Shown: piece after piece, positions 1 to 5,015 of the stretch
Layout of the letters: each line of letters starts with the position of its first letter
How positions within the stretch are numbered: the stretch's first letter is position 1
Source: an uncultured Burkholderiales bacterium
GTDB lineage: Bacteria > Pseudomonadota > Gammaproteobacteria > Burkholderiales > Burkholderiaceae
Length of the DNA stretch: 5,369 bases
Reading direction: 5' to 3'
Assembly (NCBI GenBank): GCA_937891045.1
Contig: CALBEV010000157.1
Coordinates: forward strand, 1 to 5,369
Program-made: the position numbers and the translations under genes
The notes under the pieces: model-generated
What the model was told of the DNA's origin: nothing
Databases searched by the model: none
Seen by the model: the letters and a program-made list of their open reading frames with translations, nothing else

Positions 1-1
1 G

Positions 2-457
2 GTGCTCATGGTGTTGGAGTTGTTGTGGGGCCGCGCATCGCTGGTAGTTTTCGCGGTGTTTTTCAATACCGGTATGCCCTCGACCACGGGTGTGATGGAG
101 GCGGTGTTCAACCCACAAAACATCGAATTTTTACTGGTTTACTTGGCTGTTGGCGGTGCCTTTGCAGCACTCGTGTATGGCTTGTCCGTGGTCTCTATCC
201 CCATGATTTTGGACCGAGATACCGATGCCATATCGGCGGTGATCACCAGCATCCGGGTGGTTTTTGCCCATCCAGGTGTGATGCTGCTGTGGGGGCTTTT
301 GCTGAGCGCTTTGGTGCTGGCAGCCCTGTGGCCATGGGCTTTGGGCATCATTGTGGTGGGGCCTTGGCTGGGGCATGCCAGTTGGCACGCTTACCGCGGC
401 AGCGTTGAGTGGGATGAAAGTCCTGCAGAAGCTGTTACATTGGGCAGCTCAAATTAA
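2..457 (+). CDS. DUF2189 family integral membrane protein, 3' part (5' end outside window)
   Basis: This is the C-terminal 151 residues of a multi-pass inner-membrane protein; the frame is open to the left edge, so the true start lies outside. Hydrophobic stretches are visible at about residues 1-22, 42-70 and 93-122 of the visible part. The last third holds the pattern I associate with DUF2189 (COG5473, predicted integral membrane protein): SIPMILDRDTDA at 65-76, then a second membrane pair, then GPWLGHASWHAYR at 120-132. After this the chain ends in a short acidic tail. The family has no established biochemical role that I know of, so none is assigned. The gene ends in TAA ten bases before the TTG start of the next plus-strand gene, so the two are probably co-transcribed. 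Family membership is recognised from memory of the motif, not from a search. Confidence 0.8.
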   Translation: MLMVLELLWGRASLVVFAVFFNTGMPSTTGVMEAVFNPQNIEFLLVYLAVGGAFAALVYGLSVVSIPMILDRDTDAISAVITSIRVVFAHPGVMLLWGLLLSALVLAALWPWALGIIVVGPWLGHASWHAYRGSVEWDESPAEAVTLGSSN

Positions 458-463
458 AGGAGG
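457..463 (+). promoter_or_regulatory. Strong Shine-Dalgarno that selects a TTG start
   Basis: AAGGAGG lies directly after the DUF2189 stop codon and four to five bases before TTG at 468. It is the best anti-SD match near this frame and argues for the TTG rather than the in-frame ATG at 351, which lies deep inside the upstream gene. Confidence 0.7.
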
Positions 464-467
464 CATC

Positions 468-665
468 TTGGCCACACCCAACTACGGATTCGAAAAACGC
501 CAGAAAGAATTGGCCAAGAAACGCAAAAAAGAAGACAAGCTCAAAGCCAAGTCAGACCGCAAGTCGGGCCTGTTGGCGGAAGACGGCTCCGAAATTGAGG
601 GCGAAGAGGGCGATGCCGACACTGCAGCGCCGGGTGCGGCCGATTCATCTGCGCCTGCCGCCTGA
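468..665 (+). CDS. Small, highly charged protein of unknown function (65 aa, TTG start)
   Basis: The protein starts MATPNYGFEKRQKELAKKRK, reading TTG as Met. Residues 9-32 are almost entirely Lys, Arg, Glu and Gln and probably form a single charged helix. Residues 33-65 are acidic and then rich in Ala, Pro, Gly and Ser, so they are probably disordered. There is no signal peptide or membrane segment, so it should be cytosolic. Small proteins beginning (M)ATPNYG(Y/F)EKRQKELAKKKK seem to me widespread in beta-proteobacteria as hypothetical proteins; this is memory, and I know no function. The basic-then-acidic layout would suit a nucleic-acid or ribosome-associated factor, but that is speculation. 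The start is chosen because of the strong Shine-Dalgarno and because the conserved-looking N terminus begins exactly there. It ends in TGA and converges on mnmH. Confidence 0.75.
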   Translation: MATPNYGFEKRQKELAKKRKKEDKLKAKSDRKSGLLAEDGSEIEGEEGDADTAAPGAADSSAPAA

Positions 666-775
666 CCTGTTCGCTGCCGGTTCTTGACTTGTAGGCGCGT
701 CGTCTCGATCGCCGTCGCAGCCCACTGGCGTGTCCATCGCCTCGAGGACGGAGCTCCTGCAAACAAGTCCTGCGT

Positions 776-1834
776 TTAAGGGGCATGCAGCAGCTCACTC
801 GCCAAATTCAGCATGTCGGCCATGTTGTGGCTGGCAGGCGCGATCAAGGGGGCTTTGGCGTAGTGCACAAAATTGTTCCCGGTGGAGGTCTCGTAGCCTG
901 GATCGTAGTGGCCTGACAGCAGCTCGGTGACCACTTCGCGCATTTCGCCGCGCTCAATTCTTTCTTGCCAGCCTTGCACCACGGCTTTGCCGCGCAGTGC
1001 CGTCAGGCGCTCCAGCCGGTCGGCAAACAGGGCACGGTCTTGCGTGAAAAACGCATAGTCTTCCAGCAGCAAACTCACCCGGTTGTCCAATGACAGGTCC
1101 ACCCGCAGGCAAGGGCTGGCCCGCATCGCGACCATCAACTCGGCCGGCACGGTGAGGTTGCCCACTTTTTTGCTTTCGGCTTCGACATACACCGGGCGCT
1201 CGGCACTGAAGCCGCGCAGCGCATCCCACACCTGCGTGTCAAAGGCTTTTTGCGTCGGCTGCGGCGTGCCTGGGATCAGGCCCAGCACCGAGCTGCGGTG
1301 GCAGGCGATGGCTTCCAGGTCCAGCACCTGCGCGCCTTCGTGGGCCAGAGCTTGCAGCAAGCGCGTTTTGCCCGAACCAGTGGGGCCGCACAGCACCTGA
1401 AACTGCAGGCGCTGCGCCTGGCGCGGCGTGTCTTCCATCACCTCTTTGCGAAACGCCTTGTAGCCGCCTTCGATCAGGTGCACCTTGAAGCCGATCTGGC
1501 CCAAGATCAGCGCCAACGAGTTGCTGCGCTTGCCCCCGCGCCAACAATAGATCAGCGGTTGCCAGCTGCGGGGATTGTCCATCACATGGGTTTCAATGTG
1601 CCGGGCGATGTTTTTGGCCACCAGCGCTGCGCCAACTTTTTGCGCTTCAAACGGGTTGACTTGTTTGTACAAGGTGCCCACCCGTATGCGCTCCTCGTTG
1701 TTCAGCGACGGCCAGCAGTCAGCGCCAGGCAGATGGTCTTCGGCGTGTTCGCCTTCCGAGCGTGCATCGACGATGGCATCAAACCGGTCAAATTGGGCCA
1801 TGGCATCGGCGGCCGAGATCAGGTGAACGCTCAT
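776..1834 (-). CDS. mnmH: tRNA 2-selenouridine synthase MnmH (SelU/YbbB)
   Basis: MnmH acts on U34 of tRNAs for Lys, Glu and Gln that already carry mnm5s2U. It replaces sulfur by selenium using selenophosphate, through a geranylated intermediate. The 352-residue product has the two-part family layout. An N-terminal rhodanese domain (about 1-130) carries the loop IYCWRGGKRS with Cys97, the same position as the essential Cys of the E. coli enzyme. A C-terminal P-loop domain follows, with Walker A GPTGSGKT at 150-157. Length is close to E. coli (about 364). The start is the ATG at 1834, which overlaps the upstream esterase stop as ATGA. An in-frame ATG at 1861 would add nine residues not expected for the family. 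The upstream sequence has only a weak Shine-Dalgarno, consistent with translational coupling. No selD, the selenophosphate donor gene, is in the window. The frame is intact. Confidence 0.95.
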   Translation of the reverse strand: MSVHLISAADAMAQFDRFDAIVDARSEGEHAEDHLPGADCWPSLNNEERIRVGTLYKQVNPFEAQKVGAALVAKNIARHIETHVMDNPRSWQPLIYCWRGGKRSNSLALILGQIGFKVHLIEGGYKAFRKEVMEDTPRQAQRLQFQVLCGPTGSGKTRLLQALAHEGAQVLDLEAIACHRSSVLGLIPGTPQPTQKAFDTQVWDALRGFSAERPVYVEAESKKVGNLTVPAELMVAMRASPCLRVDLSLDNRVSLLLEDYAFFTQDRALFADRLERLTALRGKAVVQGWQERIERGEMREVVTELLSGHYDPGYETSTGNNFVHYAKAPLIAPASHNMADMLNLASELLHAP

Positions 1835-2481
1835 TTCAGTTGTTTCTTCAAGGTGGGCCAAACGTTGGCCAGCATGCGCGCTTGTGCGGCTTCATTGGGG
1901 TGAATGCGGTCGGCCTGGAACCATTTGAGGGGTTCGGGGTCATCGCCAATGCCTTTCAAAAAGAAAGGCACCAGGGCCGCTTTTTGGCTTTTGGCCACTT
2001 GGGCAAAGGCGGCTTCAAATTGTCTCGCCATGTCGGGGCCGTAGTTGGGTGGCATTTGCATGCCCAGCAGCAGCACTTGGGCACCTGCTGCTTGGGCTTG
2101 TTGGGTCATGCGCAGCAGGTTGTCCTGCGTCATGCGCATGGGCAGGCCGCGCAGCGCATCGTTGCCACCGAGTTCAATGATCACATGGCTGGGCTGGTGC
2201 CTTTTGAGCAGAGCGGGCAGGCGCGATCGACCGCCCGACGTGGTGTCGCCGCTGATGCTGGCGTTGATCACCGCTGCGCCAGGTTTCTCGCTGGCCAGTT
2301 GCTTTTGCAGCAAGGCCACCCAGCCAGTGCCTCGGCTCAGCCCGTATTCGGCGCTCAGCGAATCGCCCACCACCAAAATGCGCTGCTCTGGGGCGGCTGC
2401 AATCGGGGCGACAAAGCCCCAGCTGGCCAGGGCCAGAAGGGTCCAGTTAAAGTGACGTCGTCTCAACAAAGGTTTGTGCAT
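1831..2481 (-). CDS. tesA: TesA-like SGNH/GDSL arylesterase / acyl-CoA thioesterase I, exported
   Basis: This is a serine hydrolase of the SGNH family, related to E. coli TesA (thioesterase I / protease I / lysophospholipase L1). It should cleave esters and thioesters in the periplasm. All four blocks are present in the 216-residue product: GDSLSAEYG with nucleophile Ser41, SISGDT with oxyanion Gly78, GGND with Asn107, and DRIHP with Asp191 and His194. Residues 1-30 form a signal peptide (basic RRR at 7-9, hydrophobic core, cleavage expected near APIAAA|PEQ). RRHF within it resembles a twin-arginine motif. The ATG at 2481 is chosen because it gives a normal-length signal peptide and has GGA seven bases upstream. 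In-frame ATGs at 2496 and 2493 and a TTG at 2517 would only lengthen the N-region. The stop overlaps the mnmH start. The true substrate cannot be read from the sequence. Confidence 0.92.
   Translation of the reverse strand: MHKPLLRRRHFNWTLLALASWGFVAPIAAAPEQRILVVGDSLSAEYGLSRGTGWVALLQKQLASEKPGAAVINASISGDTTSGGRSRLPALLKRHQPSHVIIELGGNDALRGLPMRMTQDNLLRMTQQAQAAGAQVLLLGMQMPPNYGPDMARQFEAAFAQVAKSQKAALVPFFLKGIGDDPEPLKWFQADRIHPNEAAQARMLANVWPTLKKQLK
2468..2472 (+). promoter_or_regulatory. Ribosome binding site of the ABC ATPase gene
   Basis: AAAGG sits seven bases before ATG at 2480 and lies inside the signal-peptide coding region of the divergent esterase gene. It supports ATG 2480 over the in-frame TTG at 2474, which would leave almost no spacer. 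Confidence 0.55.
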
Positions 2482-2482
2482 G
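2479..2482. other. Overlapping head-to-head start codons (tesA / ABC ATPase)
   Basis: Within the palindrome GCATGC the plus-strand ATG occupies 2480-2482 and the minus-strand ATG occupies 2481-2479. If both chosen starts are right, the two divergent genes overlap by two bases and each ribosome binding site lies in the coding sequence of the other gene. There is then no intergenic promoter space. Promoters for each must lie inside the opposite gene, giving mutually antisense 5' leaders. Confidence 0.6.
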
Positions 2483-3169
2483 CCCGAATCCATCATTGCC
2501 GTGCGTGGCGTTTCCAAAAGTGTGCAGGATGCCAGCGGTCAGCTGGACATTTTGCGCGATATCGATTTTTCTTTGAAAGCTGGGGAAACAGCCGCTATTG
2601 TCGGTGCTTCAGGTTCTGGCAAAAGCACACTGTTGGCCATTTTGGCGGGGCTGGACACACCCAGCACGGGCCAGGTGGTGTTGGCCGGGCGGTCGCTGTT
2701 TGACTTGTCCGAGGATGAGCGGGCTGCGTTGCGTGCCCAACATGTGGGTTTTGTATTTCAAAGCTTTCAGCTCATGCCCAACCTCACCGCTTTGGAGAAC
2801 GTCATGCTTCCGCTGGAGTTGGCCGACCGACCCGATGCCCGCAGCGCGGCAACGGCCATGCTGCAACGCGTGGGCCTGGGCGAACGCCTGAAACACCTGC
2901 CCAAAGTGCTCAGCGGCGGTGAGCAGCAACGCGTGGCGCTGGCGCGGGCCTTTGTGGTGCAGCCCGACTTGTTGTTCGCCGACGAGCCCACCGGCAGCCT
3001 CGACCACGCCACCGGTGAAGCCATCATGGACTTGATGTTTGCGCTCAACCGCGAGCAAGGCACCACCTTGGTCTTGGTCACGCACGACCGGCAGTTGGCT
3101 GCCAAGTGCGAGCGCAGCCTGGTGATTCAGGCAGGGCGCTTGTCGGAGCCTGCAGCGACACTGGCCTGA
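2480..3169 (+). CDS. ybbA: ABC transporter ATP-binding protein, YbbA/LolD type
   Basis: This is a complete nucleotide-binding subunit of 229 residues. Motifs in order: Walker A GASGSGKST (42-50), Q-loop Gln94 in FVFQSF, signature LSGGEQQR (144-151), Walker B LLFADE (164-169) with catalytic Glu169, D-loop SLDH (173-176) and switch His202 in VTHD. The sequence FVFQSFQLMPNLTALENVMLP is typical of the LolD/MacB/FtsE-like branch, whose members power mechanotransmission or lipoprotein and efflux systems rather than classical import. The divergent pairing with tesA matches the E. coli tesA-ybbA pair, hence the symbol, which is tentative. Members of this branch usually work with an FtsX/MacB-type permease encoded next door, as ybbP follows ybbA in E. 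coli. Here rlmB follows instead, so the membrane partner must be elsewhere or absent. The reading frame and all catalytic residues are intact. Confidence 0.9.
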   Translation: MPESIIAVRGVSKSVQDASGQLDILRDIDFSLKAGETAAIVGASGSGKSTLLAILAGLDTPSTGQVVLAGRSLFDLSEDERAALRAQHVGFVFQSFQLMPNLTALENVMLPLELADRPDARSAATAMLQRVGLGERLKHLPKVLSGGEQQRVALARAFVVQPDLLFADEPTGSLDHATGEAIMDLMFALNREQGTTLVLVTHDRQLAAKCERSLVIQAGRLSEPAATLA

Positions 3170-3230
3170 AGCGCAGGTCCGTTTGGGCAGGCGGTCAAAT
3201 CGGCAGGCTGCGACCAACGATAATCCGAGG

Positions 3231-3965
3231 ATGTCTTCTACCAAAGTGCTGTTCGGCTTTCATGCCGTGGGCGTTCGCCTCAAGATCGCCCCCCAATCCG
3301 TTGTTGAAATCCATTACGAGGTCACGCGCCGCGATGCGCGCATGCGCCAGTTCATCGACAAGGCCCGCGATTCGGGCATGCGCATGATCGAATCGGACGG
3401 TGAGCGCCTGGCCAAGCTGGCCGGTGGTCATGGTCACCAGGGTGTGGTGGCCATGGTCGCGCCCATGCCCCAGAACCATTCACTGGACGACCTGCTCGAC
3501 ACCGTGGAAGGGCCGCCCTTGCTCTTGGTGTTGGACGGCGTGACCGATCCGCACAACCTGGGCGCCTGCCTGCGTGTGGCCGACGGCGCCGGTGCGCACG
3601 CGGTTATCGCCCCCAAAGACCACGCGGCCGGCATCAATGCCACCGTGGCCAAGGTGGCCAGCGGTGCGGCCGAAACCATGCCGTATTTCATGGTCACCAA
3701 TTTGGCGCGCACCTTGGGCGAACTCAAGGAGCGCAGCATCTGGATCGTGGGCACCAGCGACGATGCGCCGCGCAACATTTACCAAGCCGACCTGAAAGTG
3801 CCCACCGCCTTGGTGCTGGGTGCCGAAGGCGCGGGCATGCGCCAGTTGACGCGCAAAAATTGCGACGAGCTGGTCAGCATCCCCATGCGCGGCGCAGTCG
3901 AAAGCCTGAACGTGTCGGTGTCCAGTGGCGTGTGCCTGTACGAAGCCTTGCGCCAGCGAAGCTGA
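3231..3965 (+). CDS. rlmB: 23S rRNA (guanosine-2251-2'-O)-methyltransferase RlmB
   Basis: RlmB uses S-adenosylmethionine to methylate the 2'-OH of G2251 in the P loop of 23S rRNA. The 244-residue product (about 243 in E. coli) has an N-terminal substrate-binding domain (about 1-77, starting VLFGFHAV) and a C-terminal SPOUT knot domain. The three SpoU motifs are clear: motif 1 LDGVTDPHNLGACLR (101-115, with Asn109 and catalytic-type Arg115), motif 2 LVLGAEGAGMR (194-204, with Glu199) and motif 3 IPMRGAVESLNVSVSSGV (217-234, with Ser225 and Asn227). The family functions as a dimer through the knot. ATG 3231 is chosen because the family N terminus begins there. Its Shine-Dalgarno is poor, since GAGG abuts the ATG. 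An in-frame TTG at 3183 has AGG five bases upstream but would add 16 non-family residues. The gene follows the ABC ATPase by 61 bases. Confidence 0.95.
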   Translation: MSSTKVLFGFHAVGVRLKIAPQSVVEIHYEVTRRDARMRQFIDKARDSGMRMIESDGERLAKLAGGHGHQGVVAMVAPMPQNHSLDDLLDTVEGPPLLLVLDGVTDPHNLGACLRVADGAGAHAVIAPKDHAAGINATVAKVASGAAETMPYFMVTNLARTLGELKERSIWIVGTSDDAPRNIYQADLKVPTALVLGAEGAGMRQLTRKNCDELVSIPMRGAVESLNVSVSSGVCLYEALRQRS

Positions 3966-3997
3966 GCTGCTTGCACTGCATCGAACCATTCAAAAAA

Positions 3998-4002
3998 GGG
4001 AG
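3998..4002 (+). promoter_or_regulatory. Ribosome binding site of the lipoprotein gene
   Basis: GGGAG after an A-rich run stands six bases before ATG 4009. It fixes this start against the in-frame upstream ATG at 3925, which lies inside rlmB and would bury the lipoprotein signal peptide. Confidence 0.7.
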
Positions 4003-4008
4003 CACGCC

Positions 4009-4359
4009 ATGTCCAAAAACACGACCCGGATCGCATTGATCTTTGTTCTGGGTGCAGCCAGTCTGTTGGCCGCCTGCACGCAAGAGCAGCAAAACAAACT
4101 CAGCCGCAGCATTCAAAACTGGACGGGCACCAACGGCGTGATGGAGGTCTATGCGGGCGAGAAGTTGGTGCGCCGCTTCATCAAGGTGGACAAGGTCAGC
4201 ACCGCTTTGGGCACCGATGACAAGCTGCCCCGTGCCTACCGTTACGGCTACGGTGTGCTGGACGAAAACTTGAATTTCGAAGTCGATCCCGGCGAGAAAA
4301 AAGTGTATTTTGAAGTCAGCGATTACTCGAACACGGTGTTCTTCGAGAGCCCACGCTGA
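4009..4359 (+). CDS. Small lipoprotein of unknown function with an EF-hand-like acidic loop
   Basis: This is a 116-residue secreted lipoprotein precursor. It has a basic N-region (MSKNTTR), a hydrophobic core at 8-20 and the lipobox LAAC with lipidated Cys23. Position +2 is Thr, not Asp, which under the E. coli Lol rule suggests outer-membrane sorting. The mature part is mixed charged and aromatic, with MEVYAGEKLVRRFIKVDKVST at 45-65 and a Tyr-rich end (YRYGYGVL, VYFEVSDYSN), and looks like a small beta-rich domain. Residues 85-96 read DENLNFEVDPGE, which places acidic or Asn residues at loop positions 1, 3, 5, 7, 9 and 12 with Val at 8. That fits an EF-hand-type calcium loop, except for Phe where Gly is usual at position 6. 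I do not recognise a named family. The gene lies 43 bases after rlmB and may share its transcript. It converges on the chromate transporter genes. Confidence 0.85.
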   Translation: MSKNTTRIALIFVLGAASLLAACTQEQQNKLSRSIQNWTGTNGVMEVYAGEKLVRRFIKVDKVSTALGTDDKLPRAYRYGYGVLDENLNFEVDPGEKKVYFEVSDYSNTVFFESPR

Positions 4360-4412
4360 CACTTTGATGCGATGGGTTAACGGGCATCTTCGGCGAGCCC
4401 TGAGACGCCAAC

Positions 4413-5015
4413 TCAAACCCAGCCCAAACCGCCCAACGCGGCACCTGCCCCAATGAGCCACAGCAAGTGGATGCGGGTGCGCCACACTAAAAGCACGGCC
4501 AACAAAGTCAACAGCCACAGCGGCCAGTCGCGTGCAGGCTGGTTGTGGCTGGCGGTCAAGAGCCAACCCGTGGACACCAAAAGCGCGATAACGACCGGTG
4601 CCATGCCCAGTTTGAAGGCCCGCACGCCCAAGTTGTCTCTGTGGCGCTGGGCCCAGCGTGTCGTGGTGTAGGTCAAGATGGACGAGGGCAGCATGATGCC
4701 CAGCAAACTCAGCACCACGCCTAAGGCCGACAAGCCCACGCTGAACCAGCCGCCACCCAGCCCAGCGCCGGCGTTCAGGCCCACGTTCCAGCCGATCACC
4801 GCCACAAACAACACATTGGGTCCTGGCGCCGATTGCGCCAGTGCGATGGAGGAGCTGAACTGCGCATCGCTCAGCCACTGGTGTTCGTTCACCAAAAACC
4901 GGTGCATGTCCGGCGCGGTGATGATCGCGCCGCCTACCGCCAACATGGACAGGGACAAGAAGTGGTTGAAAAACGCCAGCCAATCGCTCACGCTCAGTTG
5001 CACGGCCAGGCTCAT
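4413..5015 (-). CDS. Half-size chromate transporter (CHR family), second gene of a pair
   Basis: The product has 200 residues and belongs to the CHR (ChrA) superfamily. Its members export chromate or transport related oxyanions across the inner membrane. A Chr domain covers nearly the whole chain. The family signatures are present: LAVGGA near 25-30 in the first hydrophobic segment, then SAPGPN at 62-67 followed by VLFVAVIGWNVG. About five or six hydrophobic segments are visible (roughly 17-34, 66-83, 90-115, 136-155, 166-178 and 182-199). Long-chain ChrA proteins carry two such domains, while short-chain members carry one and are encoded as adjacent pairs that work together. This gene and its upstream neighbour fit the short-chain pair. 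ATG 5015 is preceded by AAGGGG with a six-base spacer and overlaps the upstream stop as ATGA. The actual substrate is not shown by the sequence. Confidence 0.92.
   Translation of the reverse strand: MSLAVQLSVSDWLAFFNHFLSLSMLAVGGAIITAPDMHRFLVNEHQWLSDAQFSSSIALAQSAPGPNVLFVAVIGWNVGLNAGAGLGGGWFSVGLSALGVVLSLLGIMLPSSILTYTTTRWAQRHRDNLGVRAFKLGMAPVVIALLVSTGWLLTASHNQPARDWPLWLLTLLAVLLVWRTRIHLLWLIGAGAALGGLGWV

Noticed and set aside
351..467. N-terminal extension of the small charged protein to ATG 351
   Set aside because: It would overlap the DUF2189 gene by over 100 bases in another frame, while a strong Shine-Dalgarno stands directly before TTG 468.
666..775. Search for a shared terminator between the small gene and mnmH
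   Set aside because: Only short, interrupted inverted repeats (four to five pairs) without a T-tract are visible, so no terminator is called.
1250..1903. 217-residue plus-strand open frame opposite mnmH
   Set aside because: It lies antisense to the conserved MnmH coding region, has no ribosome binding site that I can see and has no recognisable domain.
1762..2703. 313-residue plus-strand open frame opposite tesA
   Set aside because: It is antisense to a clear esterase and to the start of mnmH, is Gln/His/Arg-rich, and overlaps the real ABC ATPase start. It looks like an artefact of the opposite strand.
2609..3244. 211-residue minus-strand open frame opposite the ABC ATPase
   Set aside because: It is a complement of conserved ATPase codons, with no recognisable motif and biased composition.
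3340..3849. 13-base direct repeat GCATGCGCCAGTT at about 3340 and 3837 within rlmB
   Set aside because: Both copies encode Met-Arg-Gln stretches with the same favoured codons at unrelated places of the protein. This is coincidence from codon use, not a repeat element.
4389..4407. Hairpin with a C(TTCG)G loop and GGGC/GCCC stem between the convergent genes
   Set aside because: The stem is only four pairs plus one closing pair around an internal mismatch, and no T-run follows on either strand. That is not enough to call a terminator.
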